DNA of 64,000 nucleotides from Ovis canadensis (GCF_042477335.2 NC_091262.1:68992001-69056000), one strand, 5' to 3'. Shown: positions 19,801 through 47,968, counted from the first letter of the stretch. Numbers and translations: made by a program. Notes: a model not told the origin generated them from the letters alone.

Positions 19801-21826
19801 TGCTACCCCTACCTCTAAGTGTCTGCACTACCTTAGACTACTTTTGAGAGCCCTCCCAATGTTTCTAGGTCTTAGCAGTTGCACAAATCCAGGAGACTTA
19901 ATATAATTGTCACTATCACAATTCAAATAACATTCACAAGTGTAAAATGATCAACTTTAAGGAACAATGACTCCCATCCCTTCATTCAATGAGTTCTCAC
20001 CTATTTCAACCATCAGTACAATTGTATTCAAGAAGATGAGGAAGATGATAAAGTTTCTGAAGATAGGACCTGTCTTCTCTTAAGAAAACATACAGAATGA
20101 AGTTCTAATTTATGCAGGCAACACAATTAGGGCAATAGAACCCTAATGAGAAGAAAATGGAGTATGGGAAGGAAAAAACAAGTCCTTAGGCAGATGATGA
20201 GGCAAGAGTGAGTAAAATGGGATAAAAATGAGTGGCAAGAGGAACCTCCCTGGTGGTCCAGTGGTTAAGATTCTGCCTTCTAATGCAAGGGGTGTGGGTT
20301 CAATCCCTGGTCCGAGAACTAAGGTCCCACATGCCATGGGGTATAACCAAAAATTAAAACAAAACAAAACTCTTGTTGGGGGTGGGGAGAATGGGAGGAA
20401 GGGATAGTTAAGGAGTTTGGGATTGACATGTATACAATGTTTTTTTTTTTTATCATCATGGAAAATGACATGTATACAATGTTATATTTAAAATGGACAA
20501 CCAACAGGGACCTATCGCATAGCACAGGGAACTCTGCGCAGTGTTTTGTGGTAGCCTGGATGGGAGAGGAGCTTGGGAGAGAATGGATATATGTATATGC
20601 ATGGCTGAGTCCCTTTGCTGTCTGCTATCACAACACTGTCAACTGGCCATACTCCAATAAAAAATAAAACTTAAAAAAAAAAAATGGCATGAAAGGATAC
20701 GCTCAAGGACCCATCCAGCCCATAAGGAAAGAGGTGGCCTCTCGCTGCATCGCACTCGAAGGGTGCTCATTAGCCTCTGGGCATGTGTAATCCGTTCTAC
20801 ATGACGAGGTTTTATGGAGAAGCGTACAAGCTGGTGTTGATCTCCCAACATAAGCTTCTTCTGACAGGAAGAATCTACATCAAAAATAAAAAAGGGACAG
20901 TGGATAAACATAAAAAGAAATCTTTGGGAGTATCAAGAGCAGGTAGGGTTGGGGGGCAGGAACGCTTGTTAAGTAATGGACCCCCACACACCCTGGAGGG
21001 CTTACCTTGCTGTTCCTTCACACAGCAACTAATACTAGTTTGAAGTAAGAGCTAACCTATTGCTTATAACCAATACTGTTCATGCCCAAGATAAGTTACA
21101 GGTTCAACCCTTAAAGTTTTAAGTGTCTTTGGTAGAAACATCCAGGCCAGCCAGGGCTACTAGCTATCCGAGGCCTAAAAACGAGTGACATAGTTCTATC
21201 TCCTGGATTCAGAGCTTTATTTATTAAGTCTTCATCAAGTTTGGTGTAACTTTTTAAAGCTGCAACCAAACCAATCTCCCCTGAGTTTTCCACCCTTAAA
21301 ATTTTCTCTGCTTCCTACTCTTTGGAGAGTGTGGTTACATATGTGTGTGTGTTCAGTCACTCAGCTGTGTCCCACTCTGCAACCCCATGGACTGCATCTC
21401 CCCCCACCCCTCCCCCTCCCCTCCCCTCCCCCCCAGCCATCATCCCCGGCCCCGGCGACCACCCCCCACCCCCACCCCCGCCCCGGGCTCCTCTGTCCAT
21501 GGGATTTTCCAAGCAAGAATACTGGAGAGGGTTGCCATTTCCTCCTCCAGGAGATCTTCCCCACCCAGGGATGAAACCCGCATCTCTTGCATTGGCAGGC
21601 GGATTCTTTACCACTGTGCCACCTGGGAAGGGTGGGGATGGGAGCCTTAAATACATCTTAGTGAAGAAACAGGCTGCTGACCAAGTATCTCTCGGATGGT
21701 GTGCCGTGGCACAGCTTGGCTCAAGCCTTGCAGATGCTCGATGAGAGAGAAAGTATCAATGAGCCGGGAACGAATGGCATCAGCCCGGGGTAGTTGCATG
21801 TGTCCTGATGGGTGATAAGTGGCCAT
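4850..21826 (-). CDS. CATSPER2: Cation channel sperm-associated protein 2 (CatSper2), 12 coding exons
   Basis: CatSper2 is a pore-forming subunit of the CatSper Ca2+ channel of the sperm flagellum, which drives hyperactivated motility together with CatSper1, 3 and 4. Exons in transcript order: 21682-21826, 20701-20874, 20001-20069, 13221-13393, 12241-12396, 11842-11966, 10291-10469, 9979-10078, 9484-9540, 6635-6846, 6228-6395, 4850-4881. They sum to 1590 nt, giving 529 aa plus stop; human CATSPER2 is about 530 aa. All junctions are AG/GT and in phase. S1 lies near residues 108-129, S2 144-167 and S3 176-197. S4 is around 205-222, with regularly spaced Arg/Lys ([17 protein letters not shown]). 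S5 is near 242-264, the pore T-x-D-x-W motif is T295-W299, and S6 is about 317-342. The cytosolic tail is Ser-rich near 430-455 and ends in a conserved acidic/leucine block. The ATG at 21826 gives the conserved N-terminus; a splice acceptor sits 2 nt upstream (exon edge 21828). I could not locate the noncoding first exon. No disabling change is seen. Confidence 0.97.
5277..5354. repeat. Imperfect tandem duplication, about 46-bp period
   Basis: 'caggtattagggggataaca' at 5277 recurs at 5323 with minor changes, and both copies run through 'ctaataaaa…atg'. It lies inside the last CATSPER2 intron. Confidence 0.8.
5806..6025 (+). mobile_element. Bov-tA SINE
   Basis: tRNA-like head (B box 'gggtttgacccttgggtc') plus BovA body ending 'cgtacgacttagcgact' and an (AAC)n-like tail. 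It lies in the last CATSPER2 intron, opposite to the gene. Confidence 0.9.
7322..7530 (+). mobile_element. Bov-tA SINE
   Basis: Head 'agccctggtggctcagatga', BovA body 'cccctggagaagggaatggc', and end 'catgactgagtgactaac'. It lies in a CATSPER2 intron. Confidence 0.9.
7953..8113 (-). mobile_element. CHR-type SINE
   Basis: T-rich/A-rich left end 'atatttatttatttggctgc' and right end 'ccactggaccaccagggaag'. It is inserted into the older L2. Confidence 0.75.
8563..8658 (-). mobile_element. Short L1 3' end with target-site duplications
   Basis: The reverse complement ends in the L1 3' motif (…actatacttcaat…). It is flanked by near-identical 'atgcttatcatattttaa' repeats at about 8543 and 8660, so this is a complete, severely 5'-truncated insertion. 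Confidence 0.7.
8906..9378 (-). mobile_element. MLT1-type solo LTR (ERVL-MaLR)
   Basis: The minus strand carries the MaLR LTR signature, read here in reverse: 'caaattaccacaaacttgg', 'aaatttattctctcacaatt', 'gcaaagaccctttttccaaa' and 'ggttccgggggttaggac'. No internal retroviral coding sequence is next to it, so it is an ancient solo LTR in a CATSPER2 intron. Confidence 0.75.
9669..9798 (+). repeat. Interstitial telomeric repeat (TTAGGG)n
   Basis: About 21 units of TTAGGG or the slipped form TTAGGGG, with two TTAGAG variants. The array starts and stops abruptly in unique sequence. It lies in the CATSPER2 intron between the exons at 9484-9540 and 9979-10078, so CATSPER2 pre-mRNA carries the C-rich CCCTAA strand. 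Confidence 0.97.
10742..10868 (+). mobile_element. 5'-truncated L1 3' end
   Basis: 'cccatggctgattcatgtga' to 'cctccaattaaaataaataa' is the ruminant L1 3' terminus. The flanks share 'tgaatcacca'/'ctgaatcacca', consistent with a target-site duplication. Confidence 0.75.
11400..11600 (+). mobile_element. MIR/L2-like ancient repeat
   Basis: Features are 'tgtgtaagtgcttaaataaa', then 'aatcccatttttcaaaagagg', then 'aactgaagcatagaaacc', the usual MIR-like order. It is very diverged and the boundaries are soft. Confidence 0.45.
12851..13130 (+). mobile_element. Bov-A2 dimeric SINE
   Basis: Two BovA monomers lie head to tail (first from 'ggagaaggcaatggcacccc', second from 'ggagaaggaaatggcaaccc'). They are joined by 'ttcactttcacttttcac' and end in (CAG)n. 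The copy sits between the CATSPER2 exons at 12241 and 13221. Confidence 0.92.
13865..14096 (-). mobile_element. CHR-type SINE, long subtype
   Basis: 'ttatttctttggctgtcttg' on the left and 'ccactggatcaccaggaaag' on the right bound the copy. Confidence 0.7.
14100..15045. other. Intronic stretch with no recognised element
   Basis: AT-rich CATSPER2 intron sequence. I see no coding signal, RNA gene or confident repeat match in it. Confidence 0.5.
15048..15175 (+). mobile_element. CHR-type SINE
   Basis: Starts 'ggggattccttggtgaccca', has a B box 'gggttggatccctggtcaga' and an A-rich tail. Confidence 0.7.
15232..16880 (-). mobile_element. BovB LINE, 3' part with RT remnants
   Basis: The minus strand carries decayed BovB reverse-transcriptase and C-terminal coding blocks (for example around 16383-16622 and 15433-15621) and the BovB 3' end at 15232. 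The frame is broken many times. A Bov-tA SINE is nested at about 15741-15936. Flanks share roughly 'aatatat', a possible short target-site duplication. It sits in the CATSPER2 intron between the exons at 13393 and 20001, in the same orientation as the gene. Confidence 0.88.
15741..15936 (-). mobile_element. Bov-tA SINE nested in BovB
   Basis: The BovA body and tRNA head read on the minus strand (right end 'tctttactaactgagctatg'). BovB sequence resumes on the right with 'aggagcaagcgtctttt', and 'aaggag'/'aggag' on both sides looks like the duplicated target. Confidence 0.88.
17371..17572 (-). mobile_element. Bov-tA SINE
   Basis: Left end 'gctaagttgcttcagtcctg'; the right end holds the tRNA-like head in reverse (gcattgtcaggcgggttctt). 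Confidence 0.88.
17701..17763. repeat. Local 29-bp duplication
   Basis: 'ttagatccaaggaattccat…tttact' at 17701 is repeated at 17735 with a few changes. The period is 34 bp. Confidence 0.75.
18322..19563 (+). mobile_element. Tigger/pogo-like DNA transposon remnant
   Basis: The left end 'cagtatgtcccctacccatg' and the right end '…catatgtaggggact' are inverted relatives, and TIRs beginning CAG fit the pogo/Tigger group. A short frame from about 18516 ([17 protein letters not shown]…) resembles the start of Tigger transposases; the rest is mostly deleted. A CHR-type SINE (19118-19408) interrupts the right part. The element lies antisense in the large CATSPER2 intron. Confidence 0.65.
19118..19408 (-). 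mobile_element. CHR-type SINE, long subtype
   Basis: 'aatttatttttggctgtgct' on the left and 'accactgtgccattaggga' on the right. It is inserted inside the Tigger-like element. Confidence 0.7.
19515..19635. repeat. Perfect 49-bp inverted repeat with 23-bp loop
   Basis: Arms 19515-19563 and 19587-19635 are exact reverse complements over 49 bp around a 23-nt loop. The left arm is the right end of the Tigger-like element. The loop side of the right arm adds the complete terminus, 'tacagtaagtcccc' (TA target plus CAG end), in inverted form. Confidence 0.97.
19636..19757 (+). mobile_element. Bov-A2 SINE, internally deleted
   Basis: 'ggggtcgctaagagttggac', 'ttcacttttcactttcatgc', then 'ggtcacacggagtcggacac' and a (CAG)n end. 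Most of the second monomer is missing. Confidence 0.85.
20242..20350 (+). mobile_element. CHR-type SINE
   Basis: Starts 'acctccctggtggtccagtg', has B box 'gggttcaatccctggtccg' and an A-rich end. Confidence 0.8.
20370..20684 (+). mobile_element. L1 3' end next to a CATSPER2 splice donor
   Basis: Contains 'ttaaaatggacaaccaacag', 'tatcgcatagcacagggaac' and 'atactccaataaaaaataaa', typical of a ruminant L1 3' end. The poly(A) finishes at 20684, only about 15 bp from the GT of the CATSPER2 donor at 20699-20700. An 18-bp repeat (20424 and 20465) inside it flanks a tiny T-run insertion. Confidence 0.75.
21344..21630 (-). mobile_element. Bov-tA SINE carrying a C-rich expansion
   Basis: SINE landmarks on the minus strand are 'gttcagtcactcagctgtgt', 'gcaaccccatggactgca' and 'ggattctttaccactgtgcc'. 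Between 21397 and 21487 the normal 'gcctgccagg' segment is replaced by about 90 bp of C-rich low-complexity sequence (CCCCT, CCCCA and CCCCG runs). The copy is in the first CATSPER2 coding-region intron. Confidence 0.9.
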
Positions 21827-22618
21827 GTCTGTTAAGAAAACAAAAGTGTCATTTCATTTTTGGAGTTGCACCAAGGCTTAGAGATTCTCTTCCCTTTCTC
21901 CCAAGGTCTTCGCCCTTAAGAGGACAAATACATTGTACTCGGACTCAAGGCCTTTTGAAACAAAAGGAGACGGGAGTCACTAAGGAATCTGCGTAGTTGA
22001 CTAAGCGGCCAGGCGCATCTAGTTAAATGCAGCAGCCACAAAAGGTAGGAGTCCCGGGTTGGACAAAAGAGGAATTCCGGTTGGACCTGAGGGAGTCAGG
22101 TAATGCAATGAGGTGGGACAGAGGGAGGGCTCAGGAACTGCCCCCGAAAAGAAAAGCCCAGTTCCACGAGGAACTGGATAAAAGGCAACAGCCTGACATT
22201 TTGAAAATGTGTCCGATCCCAAGCGTGACCACTCCAACGCGCTCCCTCGGATGCCAGCTCCTTCTCTCAATTCCCGCTCCTGGGCCTCATCTCAGCCCAG
22301 GCTCTCTTCCGCCCACTCAGCCCTGACTTCAACTCCTCCGCCTCCGGTTCTGGCGCCCCCTGAGCTCGGCGCTCCGCAGGAGGGACGAATTCAGGGTCGG
22401 CTCCCAGATCCGCAGCGCCACACGTCCGGCTCCCGCCCGGTCCCGCCCGGTCCCGGGTTCCGGCTGGTCCCCGGACCCACCCCCAGCAGCAAGCAGCGAC
22501 CCAGGCCCCCCTTCGCTGCCCCGGTCGCCCCGGCGCTCGCCGCCTCGGCCCCGCCCCGCGCTCCGGCCACTCGGCGGTTACCAGCTGGTCCCGCCCGCCC
22601 GACGCGGGCGCCGCACAG

Positions 22619-22637
22619 CCAATCGGCGGCTGCCACA
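22619..22637 (+). promoter_or_regulatory. ER stress response element-like site (CCAAT-N9-CCACA)
   Basis: CCAAT at 22619-22623 is followed, after exactly nine GC-rich bases including GGC, by CCACA at 22633-22637. The known ERSE is CCAAT-N9-CCACG, bound by NF-Y plus ATF6, so this site differs in one base. It is 169 bp upstream of the PDIA3 start codon, a fitting place for a gene of the unfolded protein response. Confidence 0.6.
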
Positions 22638-22805
22638 CTGCGGCCCGAGCCGGGCTGGGGGGTTGGGACCTCCGGCTGCAGGTCCGCCTGGGCCAGACGC
22701 GCGATCGCAGGCTGAGGGTGCGTGGTTGCCGGCCTGTCTCCGCAGTCCCTGCCGAGCCCCGACCCTCCTGGCCGCCCCCCGCCCCCCACGCCTTACCTCG
22801 TCGCC

Positions 22806-42201
<19,396 letters not shown>

Positions 42202-42537
42202 AGCAGCAGCCAAACATCATACCACTTTGTCAAAGGACTTTTCCACCAGAGATGGGAAAACCAATGGGGAGGACTGGGACCCGTATGGAATTACTGCCTC
42301 TCAGGGCTGAGAGGACAGAATGGTTATAATCTGAGTCCTGTTAAATTTTCTCTAAACTGTTTCTTAGCTGCACTGTTTATGAAAATACCAGAACCAGTTT
42401 ATGTTTGTGGTTTTGGGAAAAATTATTTGTGTTGAGGGGAATGTTGTGGGGGTGGGGGGAATTGAGTTGGGGGGTTATTTTCTAATTTTTTTTGTACATT
42501 TGGAACAGTGACAATAAATGCGCCCCCTTTATACTGT
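42202..42537 (+). other. PDIA3: PDIA3 3' UTR
   Basis: Runs from the stop codon to just past the polyadenylation signal. It contains a G-rich/T-rich stretch (about 42435-42492) ahead of the signal. Confidence 0.8.
42513..42518 (+). promoter_or_regulatory. PDIA3: PDIA3 polyadenylation signal (AATAAA)
   Basis: AATAAA 312 nt after the stop codon, followed within 20 nt by a T/G-rich stretch. It is the only such hexamer in the 3' UTR. Confidence 0.88.
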
Positions 42538-43580
42538 CTTTTCTCCATGAGTTGGGGAACCAGAGGTTCTCTAGACCAGCAGTGTCCAGTAGAACTTTGA
42601 TAGAAATGATGAATAGCTATGATAGAAATGTTCTATAATCTTCATTGCCTAATACCTATTGCTGTTGAGCATTTGAAATGTAGCTAGAACCATATTTTAG
42701 ATTTTCATTAAACAGTTATGTGTAGGGCGAGTAACTACCATGATGGTCCGTACAGCTGTCTGCACTGGGTCCATAGTTAATCACCTGCAAATCATTTCCA
42801 AATTTCATCTCCTTCTATCCTTATAGAACAGGTGAAGGACCTTTCTTGTTGGGCTGTTGCTGGCCTCCCATGCCCTAAGGTTGGGTTGCTATTTATCCTT
42901 GCCATGCAGCTGAGCATGTTTATACCTCCCAGGGGCTATTCTCTGCCCAGAAATGCCCTGTGTGGGTGTGGCACCAGGTTGGGGTTCATTCAAGCTGTTT
43001 CAGGAATTGCTGACACTGATGGGTACAGCTCTCTCCCCCAAAGCCCAGGGTGTGGTTGTTAACTTCCTTCTCCAGGGGAAACGGGAAAGGCAGTGTCCTT
43101 CTTGGTTGTGAGTGAAATATCCACTTTCTTATGCAGCAGTGAGGAACAAAAAGGATAGGACTGGCAAAAGAATTGAACCATTTCCCTCTTCCTTTTTTTG
43201 GGTAAATCCAAATCCTATCTACAGTTATAGTTTTGAGTTATTGGATACTTCTAGATAGGACCCCTAGTTGTAGGTGATCCTCATTCTCCATGTTTGGAGA
43301 AAGAGAGTTTACTAACGTTCCTAATGCAGAGGGCCCAGGTTTGATCTCCCTGTTCATGGAACTAGGTCCCACATGCTGCAACTGAGAGTTCACATGCCAC
43401 AACCAAGACTTGGCGCAGCCAAATAAAATAATAAAAAATATATTTTTAAAAAAAGACCTGGGGTGGGATCTAAGGATCTAATTTTCTAGAGAGCCCCAGA
43501 AGTGGTTCATATACACAAGCGAGGGTGAGAACCACTACCTTGGAGGATTTAAGGAAAACATAAAACTTTGACATAGAAGC
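42538..43580. other. Intergenic region between convergent PDIA3 and ELL3
   Basis: The genes converge here. Apart from a CHR-type SINE at 43318-43455 I see only unique-looking sequence with no open coding structure. I found no AATAAA for ELL3; an ATTAAA on the minus strand at 43588-43593 is a possible ELL3 signal. Confidence 0.5.
43318..43455 (+). mobile_element. CHR-type SINE, decayed
   Basis: 'cccaggtttgatctccctgt' B box, 'cacatgccacaaccaagact' and an A/T-rich tail. Confidence 0.65.
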
Positions 43581-44063
43581 AATCAGTTTTAATTTTTTTA
43601 GCCATGTTTGTAAAAGAATTAACTTCTAGTACATGGGTAACACCTAAGCCCTTTCCCATTATGTCCTGTTGTATTACAAGTTCCTTTAGTTTTGTTACCA
43701 AAGGTTTTTTCAGGGAAGCTACCAGGTAAATTCTAATGTTCTCAAGATATCTTGGAAATGGTGTCATTTCTCAGGATTTGAAAAAGACTTGGCTGAACTA
43801 AAGGTGGAGAAGCCAAGCCTCTGCTACTTTGCCTAGTTTTCAGTTACGGGATAACTCCTGGCACAGCTGTGGAGTCTTGGCACTGTGCCCATGCCCTACA
43901 AATTTAAATATGGTAATAATGAGAACCAAACCTCAAGAACCTAGAGCAGCTCTCCTACTTGCCATTTTGGACTCAGCAAGACGAAGAGCAGACAACTGTC
44001 CTCTCAGTTAATAGCTGCTTTTTTCTTTCATATCACAGTAGGGTAAAGAGCCATGTGTCAGCT

Positions 44064-46840
44064 TCAGCTGCCCCTGTTCTTTTCCTCAAACTCCAAGATG
44101 AGACCTTTGATGTGGGACAGTTTCTGATGCAAGTACTCACAGCGGCGCTTCTCTTCCCTGTAACCTGGGTACCGCTGCAGAGAAAAAGCACCCATGTCAA
44201 AAAAAAAAGTCAGTTCTGCCTTCTTGCTACCATTCCCAGGCCCAGTCTTACCTTCCTGAACTTTTTATATTCCTGGACTATCTTTTCTTCCAGCACCTGA
44301 AACAGAAAATGTTAGCACCAAGTTTAGAGAAAAAAAATCTCCAGCTCTCTTAGGGACTAAAGTAACTTCTCATTATACCAAATTAGGCAGACTAATTTTT
44401 CTCTCAAAACAGACTTGCTTCTCACTTTGGTCATTGAACAAACACACTTATGGGCAATTAGCAGGGAGTTTATGGCCAGCAGAACTTGAAAGCCAGCCTG
44501 GGTTCATCCAGTCCTTACCTTGTGTTCTGGAGTTCCTCGCTGAACATTGTTCATCTCAGCTGCCAGCTCTATGAACCTTTGGCTTGCAGCCCCAACACGA
44601 GCATGCAGGATGCGGTATTCGGCATAATCTGTCTCAAAGTCCTGCTCATAGGCATGTTGCTGTTCTGCACTGTGGATGGCCCTGTATTGCCTGCCAGGAG
44701 CAGAGTGTTGTCACTATCAGTATCATTGACCCCCAAAGCTTCCAGCTCCCAGGAATGCACAAGGCTTGATAAAATTGGGAATGGCAAGGGACTCACAGGA
44801 GGTAATCTGGTACTTCTTCAGGGCTTGGGGATTCAGAATCTAGAAAGGAAACAAGACATGAAGGTGATGATAACGCTTTTTTTTTTTTTCCCTCCCCACT
44901 ATGGCAGTTTCACCCTCTCTTTAACTCACCTGCTTGAACTGAGGGACTGTGTTCCAGCCTGGGACCCATGTCTTCATCTTTATCTTCTTGCTCCCAATCT
45001 TCCTCCTGTAAGTCCTGACTGGGCAGTCCTTGTAGGGGACTTGGAGCTAGAGTTCTGAGCCTCTTTTGTTTTAATTCTACCATAGCTGCAGGCGCTGAAC
45101 GTTTCTGTTGGGAACATATCTCAGGAACATAAACAGTAATCCAGAAGCCCCCTATTCTGCCCTTCTCTCAAAACTTACTTCCATATAATGAGCTCTGGGA
45201 GCATGAAAATGATAAGCTCTCAGTTTTAAAATGTTAGCGTCATTGGACACAACTCTTTTAGAAAAACCCTTGCTATTACAACTTACCTTGTCCACATGTT
45301 TCTGGCTAGCAGAGGGAGGCAGTGCCTGATCAGGATCTCTGTTTGGAAGAAGGGTCTGGTTCCTAGGAGAGGGAATAGGAGAGATCAAGCCCAGGGTAGA
45401 AAGTAGGGCTCCATCTCTTATCACAGCAGTTAGAGTGGCGATTAGAGAATTCTGGAGCGTCCTGGGTTAGTCCCACCCTGCCCCAAGTACCTCACTTCCC
45501 ACTGCGCCACGTGTTCCCTCGAGGATCCTGGGAGTGACTGTCCTTGGCTTCTTGCCAGTGGGTCTGGCACCTGGCAGGGAAAGTGGCAGGGGCACATGGC
45601 TTCAGGCTTTGCCCCACTTTATCCTAACTCCCTGCACTTTCTGGCCTCACCTCTTCTAGTGCCATCTGTGACTGTGAAATTGTGTCTCCTTCAAGATAGT
45701 CTCCCACATTCTGCCAGCTCTTGCGATCCCTGGTATCTTCAGTCCGGTTGTGTCTCTGAACTGCAGATGGAGCTGGGATAGAATCCATAGCTGCCCAAAT
45801 CGTGAGGCGCCCCCTGAGTGGACCCAGGCAGTGGAGGCGGTTAGGACCAGACCTGGGAAAAGGTGGTTAAAAAAAACCAACACATAAAACAGGAGGGTGG
45901 AGAACTTTTAAGAAACTGTGGACATCCCCTTCCCTGACCTACCACAAATTCTTACCTGCTACCCATTTTCCTTACCTGCCTAGGCGCTGGCACACAAGGT
46001 CCAAGCCTGGACCACCAGGGCCCTCCTGGCCACACTGAGACACTATGAAGGAAAAGAGGCAGGACCAGTGGGGACCTGGGAGCCTCAGGTACTGTGGGTG
46101 AAAGGAGACAGTAAACCCCATGAAAGTCAGTTCCTCCTCCCAACCAGTGCTGTTCCTCCCTGAGCCAGCCGAAGACTGAAGATGGGTCCCTTGGGGCTCG
46201 TTAGCACACGAGGTGCAGCTGGGCCTGAGTTCCTCAGGAGGTTAAGTCGCTGCAGTCTCTTCAACTGCAGCCTCTTGGGACCAACCCCAGTAGCCCCGAT
46301 TTCCCCCATTTTGGGTTCAGTTCTCGAAACTTCATCAGACCGTGACTGCTCTCAGCCTCCCGCCCTGACGATCCCTTCGTGAAGCCCATGTCTGTTCTCC
46401 CTGCACTTCACCTCCACACACCCCAGACCCGCGCTTACCCCTCGGTTGCCTTGGAAAGCAATCACTGGCCGAACCTGCGGGCAGAGCACAGACTTGAGCC
46501 AAGAGCAGCAGAAACGGCGTCCCCAGGATCCGGCGTCGGGAGCCCGGGGTGGGGGGACTTGCCTAGCGGGCTTCACTTGGAGAGTTGGGGAGGCCAGAGC
46601 CCGAGGATGCTGCTCTCCACCCCCAGGTTCCTTCGCCGGGGTCGCCGACTGAGACCCGACCTCCGGACAGGCAGGGGATAGAGAGGATGGGGCCCGGGCC
46701 AGCCCTACCTGTTGCTGATGACACTCTTGCAGCGCTCGCAGTGCTGCGTCGTTGAGCCTGAGCAGTAGGAGGCTGGTCCGGGCAGCCGGGGTGAAGCAGA
46801 GCTGGAGCTTCCCACTCAGAAGCTCCTGGGGTCCCTCCAT
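44064..46840 (-). CDS. ELL3: RNA polymerase II elongation factor ELL3, 11 exons
   Basis: ELL3 is an ELL-family factor that suppresses Pol II pausing, binds enhancers in stem and germ cells and acts in super elongation complexes. Exons in transcript order: 46709-46840, 46439-46474, 45976-46091, 45651-45852, 45491-45570, 45287-45362, 44930-45104, 44797-44839, 44519-44690, 44252-44296, 44064-44174. They sum to 1188 nt, 395 aa plus stop; human ELL3 is about 397. All junctions are GT-AG and in phase. Residues 1-160 match the ELL N-terminal region (MEGPQELLSGKLQLCF…). The middle is Ser/Pro/Glu-rich and poorly conserved. From about residue 284 to the end is the occludin/ELL homology domain (…HAYEQDFETDYAEYRILHARV…, ending EEKNRGS). 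The start codon has a strong context (gcagctATGG) inside a CpG-rich block. It converges with PDIA3. No break is seen. Confidence 0.98.
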
Positions 46841-47330
46841 AGCTGCGAGGTTCAGGGGCAGGTAGAGCGCGAGCCACCGACCCGGGCCACTACCACCTCG
46901 GCTGTGCAGGGCTAGGCTGGCACACCCTGGCGCCCAGGTAGGCCCCGCCCTCCGCCGGGACCCCACCCCGGCCCCACCCACAGCCGGCGCCACCCCAGGG
47001 ATTTCCCAGTCGCCGGGGGCGGCACCTCGCTCTTCCCCAGATGTTCGCAGCACCAACCCCAGCGGTTTTTTCTTGCATGGGCGGGCAGCTCTTAGGGCTT
47101 TCGGAAGAGGCTCTCCCAGTTCCGGAGAGAAAGTCTGCGGCCAGCTTCAGACGCCTCACCCGAGTCCCAATTCCTGCCTGAGTTTTTCTACCTAACCTTA
47201 ACTCAAGAGCTGCGGTCTCTAAGTGAAGCTGAACCTGCAACCCCCTAGAGGGTTTTAGGTGCAGAAGGGCGAGAGATAGCTACTGGTTGCTGGGCGGGGC
47301 CAGCTCATCACGCCAAGAGCCCCAAGGAAC
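46390..47330. promoter_or_regulatory. ELL3: CpG-rich ELL3 promoter region
   Basis: GC- and CpG-rich sequence covers ELL3 exons 1-2 and about 480 bp upstream of the start codon, with 'ggcggggcc'-type boxes. In human an upstream SERF2 first exon is reported near here; I cannot confirm one from this sequence. Confidence 0.6.
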
Positions 47331-47933
47331 CGGAGGAGGGCAGACCCGAGGGGCGATTCCAGAGGCCAGCACCTGGCGTAGCCCTTTGGCTTTTCCCAGC
47401 CAGTGGTACTGCTGCTGACCCGAAACCGGCTTCTAACTAAGAATGAAGAGGAAATCGGGCCAGGTGGGTGTGGCGGCAGGAGAGAAGCTTGACTTCTCAA
47501 GCTGGAGCGCTCCCCATGGATCCGCAGAGATGCGGGCAGTGGTTGATGGCAGGGGAGTCGCAAGACAGGCAAGAGACAGAACTCAGTCCCAGGTCTCCCC
47601 TCGTGGTCTGTACATGGGAGATTGGTGGAGACTGCTGTGAAAGAGAGCTGGCTCACTCCCTCGGGAGGACCAAGAGGTGCCGCGAAGTTGCCAGACATCC
47701 CAGAGGTGCAGATCCTGCTTCAGTGAAACCTCAGGACCAATAATCTCCTGTCGGCCCTTTATGTTTCCACTTGGCCCTGTTTCCCAAAAGCCCTGGTGGT
47801 GTTCTCTTTCCTGGCCAGGATACCTCTGCTAAATCCCTGATGACTTTAATGCCCTTACATTTGTGAAAACTCATCAAATTGTACACTTAAAAAATGTATC
47901 TATTTTAATGTCAGTAAATATACCTCAATAAAG

Positions 47934-47968
47934 TTTCTTTCTTTCTTTCTTTCTTTTTTTTTTTTTTT
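47934..47968. repeat. (TTTC)n microsatellite with poly-T
   Basis: Six to seven TTTC units followed by a run of about 16 T. Confidence 0.9.

Noticed and set aside
21357-21656. Gly/Pro-rich open frames near 21.4 kb
   Set aside because: They come from the C-rich expansion in a Bov-tA SINE.
22209-22715. 168-codon Pro/Ala-rich open frame
   Set aside because: CpG-island composition artefact in the PDIA3/CATSPER2 promoter.
22722-22805. In-frame N-terminal extension of PDIA3
   Set aside because: It has no ATG (it opens at GTG). The ATG at 22806 gives the standard signal peptide and a good start context.
44486-45058. 190-codon plus-strand open frame
   Set aside because: Antisense shadow over several ELL3 exons, with no start context or homology.
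46352-47056. 234-codon minus-strand open frame
   Set aside because: It reads through ELL3 exon 1, intron and upstream CpG-rich DNA. GC-rich DNA has few stops, and the true ELL3 exons splice out of this frame.
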